From: CAVTWH01 sp963794685
GTDB taxonomy: Bacteria; Actinomycetota; Actinomycetes; Mycobacteriales; Micromonosporaceae
Reading direction: 5' to 3'
Length of the DNA: 64,000 nt
NCBI GenBank assembly: GCA_963794685.1
Contig: CAWCFK010000004.1
Span: 806,001-870,000 of the forward strand
Under the pieces are notes generated by a model. It saw nothing but the letters and a program-made list of their open reading frames with translations. It searched no databases and was not told the DNA's origin. Of the stretch, positions 27,932 to 38,536 are shown in pieces; positions within the stretch are counted from its first letter, which is position 1, and each line of letters starts with the position of its first letter. The position numbers and the translations under genes were made by a program.

Positions 27932-30004
27932 GTGGGCACGGTGGGGGCAGTACCGGGGGGACCGGCAGGGCCGGTGCGGCCGGGCGTCGGCACGGGCCAG
28001 TTGGTGGCAGTCGGGTACAGCGCGGCGAGGGGGCGGTTGGAGGCGACCGTCGTCGTGCGCGGGTACCCGTGTGCCGGCGTGGGACCGGGCGTACGGGGGT
28101 ACGTGCGGTTCTTCGTCGACCCAGGTTCCGGCTGGCAGGATGCCGGGCTCGCCGCCGCGCGGGTGGACGAACGGCCTGGCCACGCCGGTGACCTGGGGGC
28201 ACCGGCGTGGCCACTGTCCTATGTGGTCGGTGTGCCGTACCGGCCGGCGGACCGGTGCGCGGTCGGCGCGCTCGGTGGCCCCGGCCGGCTGCTGCGCGTG
28301 CGGGCGGTGCTGTGCTGGCAGGCTGTGCCGCCGCCGGGGCAGCCGGAGTTCGCCGCGTCCGGTGGCGACCGGATCGACCGGGTCACCCGGGTACCCGCCC
28401 GGCCGCCCCGGTTCAGTGACTACCTGGCGCACCTGGCCGAGCACGGGGTACCGCTGCCGGCCTGGCACGCCCAGCTCGCGGACAGCGAGTTGGCCGCGCT
28501 GCCGGCCGCGCCGCTCGGGCTGGCCGAGGTGATCCGCCGGTACGCCCCGTCGGACATCCCGCCGCACCGTTACGCGCTGCCGCACGTGCTGGCCGCGCTG
28601 CACTCCGGTCAGGACAGCGCGCTGCGGGCCGCCGCCGCGCAGTTCGCCGCCGCCGGCCTGGACTGGCCGGGGACGGTCAACGAACTCTTCAACGCCAACG
28701 GCGACACCCGGTTCGAGGCGCTGGTCGGCCTCGGCCTGGACGGCAACTCCGACGCCCTGGTGGCGACGGTGACCCTGGCCGAGGGGCACGGATACGGCGG
28801 GCCGCCGGGAAGCGCGGGCGGTACCGAGTACGTGGCGTTCTGGGCGGACTGGGCGGACGTCGGGGTACTGACCTACCTGGGCACAGTGCCGCTGCCGGTG
28901 CACGACTGCGGGGAGTTGCCGGACGAGGCGCCGGTGGACGGGCTGTCTGCCAGCGTGGCCCTCCCGGTGGATCTGGGAGCGGTACGCCGGCCCGACTCTT
29001 CGGGCGTGGGCCGGGTTCGGGCGGTGCTCTCCTGGGGTACCCCACCGTCAGTCACCGACGCGTACGCCATGCCGTACTGGGGGGATGCCCGCGAGGCCCG
29101 GGTCCGGGTGATGCCGGGCCGGGCCCGGCCCGGCCCGGCGCTGACCCGGTTGGGTGGGGTGCCGGTGCCGATGATCGACCCGGGAACCGGGCTGACCCGG
29201 CCGGACGCCTCCCGTTGTGACAGCGGCCTGCCGGTGGATCCGGACGGCCGGCCGCGACCGCTGTCCGGCCGGCTCGCGGTGTACGGCGGCGGCCTGGCGC
29301 ACCGGCAGCTCTACCGGCTGATGGTGCAGAACCTGACCGGCAACGGCGCGGCCATCCCGGTCAGCACCACGTTCCCGGCGGCCGGCGCGGCCGGCGCGGC
29401 CGGCGCGGCCGGCGCTGGCGGCGTGCCGGCGAGCACCGGGCCCGCGATGCCGGCCACGGATGTCGAGGGCTGGCGGCGGGCCGAACCGCAGGACGGCCCC
29501 GAGGTGCTCCTCGGTGAGTTGGCCCCGGATCTGTTCGACGGCGACACCGGGCTCTTCGCGGTCTGGTTGGAGACGCTGCCGCCGACGCCGGTGACCGTGC
29601 ACCGGGTTCGACTGGCTGCTTCGGCGGCCCAGCCGACGACGCCGGTGTTGCCGGTGCTGCCGCTGGTGGCGGCGGTGCCGCTGGCACCGGTGCCGGTGCC
29701 GGTGGCGGTGGCGGCGGCGGCGGTGGCGGCAATGACAGCACCGGCGGGGCCGGCGCTGGTGAGCGCGGGGGAGCCGGCCGGGCCACCCGCGCGGGGCGCC
29801 GACGCGGCGCGGATGGTGGCGGGGCGGCCGGAGATCCCGGTTCAGCGGGCCACCGTGCCGCGTCGGGTCGCCCGGGGCTACCACGGCAACGGGCATGAGT
29901 ACGCGGTGGTGGACCGCAAGCCACGCCGGTCCCGGGCCGCGCCCGAGACGCCGACCGGCGGCGGGCCCGCGGCGGCTGGTGCGGCAGTGGCCAATGTGGA
30001 GTGA
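27932..30004 (+). CDS. Hypothetical 690-aa protein with duplicated beta-rich module
   Basis: I do not recognise a named domain. Two related modules are visible: about residues 25-160, ending in LLRVRAVLCWQAVPPPGQPEF, and about 290-395, with EYVAFWADWADVGVLTYLG, LPVDLGAVRRPD and RVRAVLSWGTPP. Between them is a helical region (about 160-270). The C-terminal third has an Ala-Gly low-complexity run from a 9-bp repeat, a Val/Pro/Ala-rich stretch and a basic end. The YVAFWADW / LPVDL / VRVRAVLSW pattern recalls conserved bacterial proteins of unknown function. GTG 27932 has GAGGGGGCGG upstream. It is the last gene of the S8-sigma-CHAT cassette. Confidence 0.7.
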   Translation: MGTVGAVPGGPAGPVRPGVGTGQLVAVGYSAARGRLEATVVVRGYPCAGVGPGVRGYVRFFVDPGSGWQDAGLAAARVDERPGHAGDLGAPAWPLSYVVGVPYRPADRCAVGALGGPGRLLRVRAVLCWQAVPPPGQPEFAASGGDRIDRVTRVPARPPRFSDYLAHLAEHGVPLPAWHAQLADSELAALPAAPLGLAEVIRRYAPSDIPPHRYALPHVLAALHSGQDSALRAAAAQFAAAGLDWPGTVNELFNANGDTRFEALVGLGLDGNSDALVATVTLAEGHGYGGPPGSAGGTEYVAFWADWADVGVLTYLGTVPLPVHDCGELPDEAPVDGLSASVALPVDLGAVRRPDSSGVGRVRAVLSWGTPPSVTDAYAMPYWGDAREARVRVMPGRARPGPALTRLGGVPVPMIDPGTGLTRPDASRCDSGLPVDPDGRPRPLSGRLAVYGGGLAHRQLYRLMVQNLTGNGAAIPVSTTFPAAGAAGAAGAAGAGGVPASTGPAMPATDVEGWRRAEPQDGPEVLLGELAPDLFDGDTGLFAVWLETLPPTPVTVHRVRLAASAAQPTTPVLPVLPLVAAVPLAPVPVPVAVAAAAVAAMTAPAGPALVSAGEPAGPPARGADAARMVAGRPEIPVQRATVPRRVARGYHGNGHEYAVVDRKPRRSRAAPETPTGGGPAAAGAAVANVE
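29378..29413. repeat. 9-bp coding tandem repeat, 4 copies
   Basis: GCGGCCGGC is repeated four times, encoding Ala-Ala-Gly units in a linker of the 690-aa protein. Confidence 0.85.
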
Positions 30005-30103
30005 CGGGCGGGCGGCTCCCCCGGTAACCGCTCAGAAATGATGCGCGAATCTGCGCAGTAGAGCGCTCCCACGGAACCGCATAAGCGTCTCACCAGCAAA
30101 TCC

Positions 30104-30119
30104 TGTGCCACAGGTCACG
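30104..30119. promoter_or_regulatory. Possible CRP/GlxR-type site upstream of ppdK
   Basis: TGTGCCACAGGTCACG matches the CRP-family pattern TGTGA-N6-TCACA at eight of ten defined positions, 85 bases before the ppdK start. It overlaps the dyad CCTGTGCCACAGG. Only a binding assay could settle it. Confidence 0.3.
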
Positions 30120-30203
30120 AAGTGAGCAGATGTGGCGCGCACTCGCTTAGTGTCCCGCGCAACATGGGTACGGGGTTCGTATCCACAAGCGCAGGAGGCA
30201 GCC

Positions 30204-32891
<2,688 letters not shown>

Positions 32892-32981
32892 CGGCAGGCC
32901 GCCCGCCACCGGTGAGCGGGCGGCCTACCAGATCGGCGCGTACGCTGATCGACGCAGCAGTGTCGGCAGGAGGGCGGGGCC

Positions 32982-33329
32982 ATGACCATTCGGTGGCACA
33001 GCATCGTGGTCGACAGTCAGGACCCGGCCCGGCTCGGTCGCTGGTGGGCCGAGGTGCTCGGGTACAAGGTGATCTTCGAATCGGTCGACCAGGTGGTGAT
33101 CGCCGGCGACGGCCCGCCCGGCCTGACCTTCGTGCCGGTCCCCGAGCCCAAGTCGGCGAAGAACCGGCTGCACATCGACCTCAACCCGGACGACCAGGAC
33201 GCCGAGGTCGAGCGGCTGCTCGACATGGGCGCCCGGCACATCGACGTGGGCCAGAGCGAGCCGACCTGGACGGTGCTTGCCGACCCGGAGGGCAACGAGT
33301 TCTGCGTCCTCACCGCCAGCGACAACTGA
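32982..33329 (+). CDS. VOC-family protein (glyoxalase-like)
   Basis: A 115-residue single-module VOC protein: HSIVVDSQDPARLGRWWAEVLGY at the N-terminus, RLHIDLNPDDQDAEVERLLDMGARH in the middle and WTVLADPEGNEFCVL at the end, the common actinobacterial glyoxalase_6 pattern. ATG 32982 follows AGGAGGGCGGGG. Substrate unknown. It sits alone between ppdK and dgt. Confidence 0.85.
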   Translation: MTIRWHSIVVDSQDPARLGRWWAEVLGYKVIFESVDQVVIAGDGPPGLTFVPVPEPKSAKNRLHIDLNPDDQDAEVERLLDMGARHIDVGQSEPTWTVLADPEGNEFCVLTASDN

Positions 33330-33402
33330 ACCACCAGCCCCGCGTGCGCGCCGGGACAGGTCGGCGTGAGGATGGATCTCTGCCGGACTAGGCTCGGCAT
33401 CG

Positions 33403-34686
33403 ATGGTCAACACCGATGACGACGCCGACGCGCAGCGGTACGTGGAGGAGTCCCCCAAGGACCCCCGTACCCTGCCGCTCGAGTCCGAGCGCACGCCGTA
33501 CCAGCGCGACCGCGCCCGGGTGCTGCACTCGGCCGCGTTCCGGCGGCTGGCCGCCAAGACCCAGGTGCACACCGTGGGCAACCAGGGCGCTGCTGCCGCC
33601 GCGCCCGGCAGTGACTTCCTGCGTACCCGGCTCACCCACTCCCTCGAAGTCGCCCAGATCGCCCGGGAGATGGGCGCCCGGCTCGGCTGCGACCCGGACG
33701 TCGTGGACGTCGCCGGGCTCGCCCACGACCTCGGCCACCCGCCGTTCGGGCACAACGGCGAGGACGCCCTGCACGAGGTGGCCCGGGGCTGCGGCGGATT
33801 CGAGGGCAACGCCCAGACACTGCGGGTACTGGCCCGCCTCGAAGCCAAGGTGCTCGCCCCGGACGGCTCCTCGGCCGGCCTCAACCTGACCCGTGCCTCG
33901 CTCGACGCATGCTGCAAGTACCCGTGGCCGCGGGTCGACGGCCGGCGCAAGTTCGGCGTGTACGCCGACGACGCCGCCGTGTTCGCCTGGGTGCGGCAGG
34001 CCGAAGGCGGGCTGGGCGAGCGGCGCTGCCTGGAGGCGCAGGTGATGGACTGGGCCGACGACGTGGCGTACTCGGTGCACGACGTGGAGGACGGCTTCCA
34101 CGGCGGGTACCTGTCACTGCCGCAGCTGCGCGGCGACGCCCAGGAGCGGGCCGCGCTCTGTGCCGACGTGGCCGCCACCTACTCCACCGAGTCCGCCGGT
34201 GACCTGGCCGCCGTCCTCGACGAGCTGCTCGACGACCCGGTCTTCGAGCCGCTGCACCACTACGACGGCAGCCACCGTGGCCAGGTCAACCTCAAGCACG
34301 CCACCAGCGTGCTGACCGGCCGGCTGGTGGCCGCCGCGGTGAACGCCACCCGGCGCGAGTACGGTGCCGGCCCGCTGCGCCGCTACGCCGCCGAGCTGGT
34401 GGTGCCGCGCCGGACCAGGGCCGAGTGCGCGCTGCTCAAGGGCATCGCGCTGCGCTACGTGATGCGCCGGCGGGGTGCCGAGTCCTGGTACACCCGGCAG
34501 CGGGAGATCCTCACCGAGCTCGTCCACGTGCTGACCGTGCGCGCGCCGGGCGTCCTCGACCCGGTGTTCGCGCCGCTGTGGCGGGCGGCCGCCGACGACG
34601 CGGCCCGGCTGCGGGTGGTGATCGACCAGGTGGCCAGCCTCACCGACCCGTCGGCGATCGCCTGGCACCAGCGCCTGGTCGGCTGA
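33403..34686 (+). CDS. dgt: dGTP triphosphohydrolase-like HD-domain protein
   Basis: A 427-residue dNTP triphosphohydrolase that removes tripolyphosphate from deoxynucleotides. The HD metal site is visible as RLTHSLEVAQIAREMG and GLAHDLGHPPFGHNGEDAL, with a later Asp in DWADDVAYSVHDVEDG. In many actinobacteria this gene directly precedes dnaG; here dnaG lies 28.6 kb further on. ATG 33403 is the natural start for the family (VEESPKDPRTLPLESERTPYQRDRARV has typical N-terminal residues split here only for reading: ESERTPYQRDRARVLHSAAF). Confidence 0.93.
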   Translation: MVNTDDDADAQRYVEESPKDPRTLPLESERTPYQRDRARVLHSAAFRRLAAKTQVHTVGNQGAAAAAPGSDFLRTRLTHSLEVAQIAREMGARLGCDPDVVDVAGLAHDLGHPPFGHNGEDALHEVARGCGGFEGNAQTLRVLARLEAKVLAPDGSSAGLNLTRASLDACCKYPWPRVDGRRKFGVYADDAAVFAWVRQAEGGLGERRCLEAQVMDWADDVAYSVHDVEDGFHGGYLSLPQLRGDAQERAALCADVAATYSTESAGDLAAVLDELLDDPVFEPLHHYDGSHRGQVNLKHATSVLTGRLVAAAVNATRREYGAGPLRRYAAELVVPRRTRAECALLKGIALRYVMRRRGAESWYTRQREILTELVHVLTVRAPGVLDPVFAPLWRAAADDAARLRVVIDQVASLTDPSAIAWHQRLVG

Positions 34687-34790
34687 GCGCCCCCGGCTCC
34701 GCCCCCGCCCGGACCCCGGCCGGGGAATTGTCCGCCGGGGTGTTCAACTGCTGCCGGGCGTCGGGGTGGTGCGGGCGGTAGGTTGACGGC

Positions 34791-36030
34791 ATGGCCGAAT
34801 CGTCCTTCGTCATCGTCGGCGCGTCCCTGGCCGGAGCCAAAGCCGCCGAGCAGCTGCGCACGTCCGGTTACACCGGGTGCGATCACCCTCGTCGGCGAGG
34901 AGACCATCCGCCCGTACGAGCGGCCGCCGTTGTCCAAGGGGTACCTGCTCGGCACCGAGGAGCGGGACAAGGCGTTCGTGCACGACGAGGAGTGGTACGC
35001 CGAGCAGGACATCAAGCTGCTGCTCGGAGTACGCGCCACCGACCTGGACCCGATGACGCACACGCTGACCCTGGACGGCTACGAGCCGCTGCGCTACGAC
35101 AAGCTACTGCTGACCACCGGCTCCCGGGTACGCCGGCTCGACGTGCCCGGCACCGACCTGCGCGGCGTGCGCTACCTGCGCACCATGCCGGAGTCCGAGG
35201 CGCTGCGTGCGGACATGGAGCACGCCGGCTCCGTGGTGGTCGTCGGGGCCGGCTGGATCGGGCTGGAGACGGCCGCCGCCGCCCGCAGCCGGGGCGCCAC
35301 GGTGCACGTCGTGGAGTTGGACACGCTGCCGCTGCGCCGGGTGCTCGGCGACGAGGTCGCCGCCGTCTTCGCCCGGCTGCACACCGACCAGGAGGTGACC
35401 TTCCACTTCGGTGCGGGGGTCCGCGAGTTCCGGGGCAGCGGCGGCGTGCTGACCTCGGTGGTGCTCGCCGACGGCACCGAGCTGCCGGCCGATCTCGCCG
35501 TGGTGGGCGTGGGCATCACCCCGGCCGTGGAGTTGGCCCAGGCCGCCGGCCTGCGGGTGGAGAACGGCATCGTGGTGGACGCCGCGCTGCGCACCGCCGA
35601 CCCGGACATCTACGCCGCCGGTGACGTGGCGAACGTGGCGAACTCGTTGGTGGGGAAGAACATCCGGGTCGAGCACTGGTCCAACGCGCTGGACGGCGGG
35701 CCGGCCGCGGCCCGCTCGATGCTGGGCGAGCCGGTGGCCTGGGACAAGGTCCCCTACTTCTTCACCGACCAGTACGACCTCGGCATGGAGTACGCCGGCT
35801 ATGTGGAGCCGGGCGGCTACGACCGGGTGGTGTTCCGGGGCGACCCGCAGGCGGGGTACGAGTTCGTCGCCTTCTGGGTGACCGAAGGCCGGGTGCTGGC
35901 CGGCATGAACGTCAACGTCTGGGACGTGCAGGACGACATCCAGGCCCTGGTACGGGCCGGCTACGCCGGTACCCCGGTGGACCTCGACCGGCTCGCCGAC
36001 CCTGCGGTGGCACTGTCCGACCTGCTCTGA
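34791..36030 (+). pseudogene. FAD-dependent ferredoxin reductase-like oxidoreductase (one frameshift)
   Basis: The first 28 residues from ATG 34791 (FVIVGASLAGAKAAEQLR, FAD-binding GxGxxG-like motif) are in one frame, and the rest, from ITLVGEETIRPYERPPLSK, in the next. Removing one G from GGG near 34880 joins them (SGYTGAITLVGEE) and gives 412 residues; the span is one base over a multiple of three. The second dinucleotide motif is VVVVGAGWIGLETAA and the FAD-closing motif is DPDIYAAGDVAN. The architecture is that of ferredoxin/rubredoxin reductases that feed electrons to P450s or dioxygenases. Its 3' end overlaps the convergent GT-C gene by 70 bases. Confidence 0.87.
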
Positions 36031-37694
36031 GTCGACGCGCGCAGCAGCGCCCGCACGGTACCCACGCCGGCGATCACGACGCCCGCCAGCAGGGCGACCG
36101 GCACCACCGGGGGCAGTGGGTACCAGCGCAGCATCGTCGGCACGGCGCTGCCCAGCGTGCCCAGCGGCGAGGCCCCGGCCGGCGCCCAGAACAGGAACAG
36201 CGTGTACCCGAGGTTCACCGTCTGGATGAGGACGGCACAGCCGAGCAGCGCCAGCGGCACCCACCGGCGCGGCCGGTCCGGCAACCGGGCGGCGGCGGCG
36301 ACCACGACCACCGTCACTCCGGCCAGCCCGGTGTAGAGGTACCGGCCCTGCATGGCGGTGAAGGCGCCCCGGGCGGCGAACTCCTCCCACGACCCCTTGG
36401 CCACCAGCATCGCCACGGTCGCCGTGGGCGCCAGCAGCAGCGCCGAGTCGAGCCGCCGGATCGGCGCGGTGCACAGGGTGACCAGGATGGCGGTGAGGAC
36501 CACCACGCCGGCCACGGCGGCGACCGTCCAGGCCGGCGTGTGCAGTCGTTTTCCGGTCTGGTCGTTGACGAACGCGGTGGTGTTGAGCCGTTCCAGCAGC
36601 ATCTGCAGCCAGCCCCGGCCGCCGTTGGACCAACCTTGCACGGCGGTGAGGTCGGGCATCTCGCGGGATCCGCCGTGCGGCTGCACTGTGCCGTAGACGA
36701 TCTTGTTGTGCGCCCACCAGGCCAGTCCGGGCAGGCTCGCGGCCCAGGCCAGCAGCAGCCCGGTCCCGGCTGGCCGGAGTTTGCCGTGGCGTACGCCGGC
36801 AACCAGGTACACCGCCGCGATCCAGGCCGGGAACAACAGCGCGAAGCCCTTGGTGAGCAGGGCCAGGGTGGTGAGCGCGCCGATCCCCAGCGCGGTGCGC
36901 CGGGAGGCGTCCCCGGCCAGTACCCGGATCACCAGCAGGGTCAGCCCGGTTGCCAGCAGGATCAGCAGGTTGTCGTTGTTGACCGAGGACTCCAGGTGGG
37001 TGAGTTCGGGGATGGCGAGCGGGGCGATCGCGGCGGCGACCGGTAGCGGATCGGGCAACCGCAACTCCCGGGCGCAGGCCCAGAGCAGGATCGGCAGCGC
37101 CGCCATCAGCAGCGCGTTCAACCAGCGCAGCAGCAGCACGATCCGGTCGAAGGGCAGGTCGCGCCAGAACGGGACGGCGCGCAGGATCGCGGCGCCGGCC
37201 AGGTAGTACAGCGGTGGATGCTGGACGAGCTGGTTGACCTGCTGGTCGGTGCTTTCGGTGCCGCCGGCGTCGGTGAAGCTGGGCCGCTCGCCGCGCGCCG
37301 GGATGTCGTGGTCGGCCAGGTGCAACGGCCCCGGAATGCGGTCGGATTTCACGAACGAGCCGGCCCGGCTGCCGTTGGACAGGTCCAGGGTGCCGTGCGC
37401 GGGCCAGGGCAGGGCCTTGCCGGTGGCCACCATCGCGATCAGGTCGACCTGCTTGCGCTCGTCGGGCGCCCGGTGGTTGGGGAAGACCACCGTCTGGCAG
37501 AGCAGGACGCCCAGGTGCAGCGCGGCGATCCACCAGATGATGGTGGGTACCCGCGTGGTGGCGCTGTGCATGCGCCGTCGCGCCCGCTGGTGCCAGGCCG
37601 GGCGCACGGGGGCCCGGTCCGGCTCGCTGGTGGTGGCCGGGACGGGCGCGCTGTGGACCGGTCCGGCCGGGCTGCCCAGTGGTGGCGCGCCCAC
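35961..37694 (-). CDS. Polytopic GT-C-like membrane protein (DUF2142-like)
   Basis: A 577-residue membrane protein with a Pro-rich cytoplasmic N-terminus, a first transmembrane segment at about 50-70, and about ten more. The first outer loop has FPNHRAPDERKQVDLI, the APDE motif typical of GT-C-fold DUF2142 proteins, with the acidic pair as likely catalytic residues, and later QLVQHPPLYYLAGA. It is likely a lipid-linked-sugar glycosyltransferase of the cell envelope; the substrate is unknown. GTG 37694 is used. Its end overlaps the opposite flavoprotein gene by 70 bases. Confidence 0.75.
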   Translation of the reverse strand: MGAPPLGSPAGPVHSAPVPATTSEPDRAPVRPAWHQRARRRMHSATTRVPTIIWWIAALHLGVLLCQTVVFPNHRAPDERKQVDLIAMVATGKALPWPAHGTLDLSNGSRAGSFVKSDRIPGPLHLADHDIPARGERPSFTDAGGTESTDQQVNQLVQHPPLYYLAGAAILRAVPFWRDLPFDRIVLLLRWLNALLMAALPILLWACARELRLPDPLPVAAAIAPLAIPELTHLESSVNNDNLLILLATGLTLLVIRVLAGDASRRTALGIGALTTLALLTKGFALLFPAWIAAVYLVAGVRHGKLRPAGTGLLLAWAASLPGLAWWAHNKIVYGTVQPHGGSREMPDLTAVQGWSNGGRGWLQMLLERLNTTAFVNDQTGKRLHTPAWTVAAVAGVVVLTAILVTLCTAPIRRLDSALLLAPTATVAMLVAKGSWEEFAARGAFTAMQGRYLYTGLAGVTVVVVAAAARLPDRPRRWVPLALLGCAVLIQTVNLGYTLFLFWAPAGASPLGTLGSAVPTMLRWYPLPPVVPVALLAGVVIAGVGTVRALLRASTQSRSDSATAGSASRSRSTGVPA

Positions 37695-37814
37695 GTCACC
37701 CCCTGACGCTCGCCTGACCTCCCTGTGTTCCTACCACGCGGCCGGGCACCCGGTCTGAGCTAAGCCGAAACACCTCACGTACCGCGGGCGTGCCTGAGTA
37801 CGGGGGTGAGGCGT

Positions 37815-38039
37815 TCAGGGTCGGGCCGGGTCGTTGGTCTTGTCCGCCTGGTCGGGCAGGAAGATCTCCTCGATGGTCAGGTCGAAGACGTTCGCGATGG
37901 TGAATGCCAGGGGCAGGCTGGGGTCGTACCGCTCGGTCTCGATGGCGTTGATGGCCTGTCTGGATACCTGGCACCGGTCGGCCAGGTCGGCCTGGCTCCA
38001 CCGGCGGGCTGCCCGCAGTTCGCGTAGTCGGTTCTTCAT
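37815..38039 (-). CDS. XRE-family helix-turn-helix regulator, 74 aa
   Basis: A compact Cro/CI-type repressor: NRLRELRAARRWSQADLAD starts the helix-turn-helix and CQVSRQAINAIETERY is the recognition helix, followed by FDLTIEEIF. Proteins of this size usually bind as dimers to a palindrome and often pair with a small membrane protein. Here the membrane protein gene lies 13 bases upstream in the same operon, and a perfect 13-bp palindrome precedes both, so autoregulation is likely. Confidence 0.88.
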   Translation of the reverse strand: MKNRLRELRAARRWSQADLADRCQVSRQAINAIETERYDPSLPLAFTIANVFDLTIEEIFLPDQADKTNDPARP

Positions 38040-38052
38040 GGGTGCGGCGCGT

Positions 38053-38487
38053 TCACCGGTGCAAGCGGGTACGCAGGTCGGCGATCCCCAGCCAGATCGC
38101 CACTCCGCCGATGAGGATCGGCTGCGCGAGCTGATGGAGTTGGACGACGCCTGCGGAATCGAGCAGGGTGGCCACCTGCAGGGCCACGAGGACTGCCGCG
38201 AATGCGATGGCCATGCTCTCCAACTGGATCTTGCGTAGATACTCGTCCGCGCGCCGGAACGCCCGCAGCAGGACCCAGGCCACGGCGAGGGTGAACACGG
38301 CGGTAGTGGCGATCCACCAGGCCTTCTGGGTGGTGCTCTGGTCGGGGCTACTGCCCAGTGCCAGCGCCACCGCGCCCAGCGTGGCCACGGGCAACCCGTC
38401 GATGAGGACCGCGCGGCGGGCTGCGCGTGTCACCTGGTCCTGCTGTGCCTGTTCCATCATGGAACGAAGGTAAGGCAGCCATTCCAT
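38053..38487 (-). CDS. Four-TM membrane protein paired with the XRE regulator
   Basis: A 144-residue protein with four hydrophobic segments (about residues 28-45, 58-78, 92-110 and 118-138) and short charged ends. It resembles the small integral membrane proteins often found next to XRE regulators of this type; the role of such pairs is not established. ATG 38487 is placed in one arm of the operator palindrome with AAGGA 11 bases upstream; the ATG pair at 38457-38460 is an alternative. Confidence 0.75.
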   Translation of the reverse strand: MEWLPYLRSMMEQAQQDQVTRAARRAVLIDGLPVATLGAVALALGSSPDQSTTQKAWWIATTAVFTLAVAWVLLRAFRRADEYLRKIQLESMAIAFAAVLVALQVATLLDSAGVVQLHQLAQPILIGGVAIWLGIADLRTRLHR

Positions 38488-38513
38488 ATAGTCAAGCGTC
38501 CTTGACTATATGG
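38484..38513. promoter_or_regulatory. Perfect 13-bp inverted repeat, probable operator
   Basis: CCATATAGTCAAG (38484-38496), CGTC, then CTTGACTATATGG (38501-38513). It is AT-rich in a GC-rich genome and lies between the XRE/membrane operon (minus) and the Tat hydrolase (plus), overlapping the start of the former. The most likely ligand is the adjacent XRE protein. Confidence 0.75.
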
Positions 38514-38536
38514 AAGGTGAACCTTACATTTCGGCC

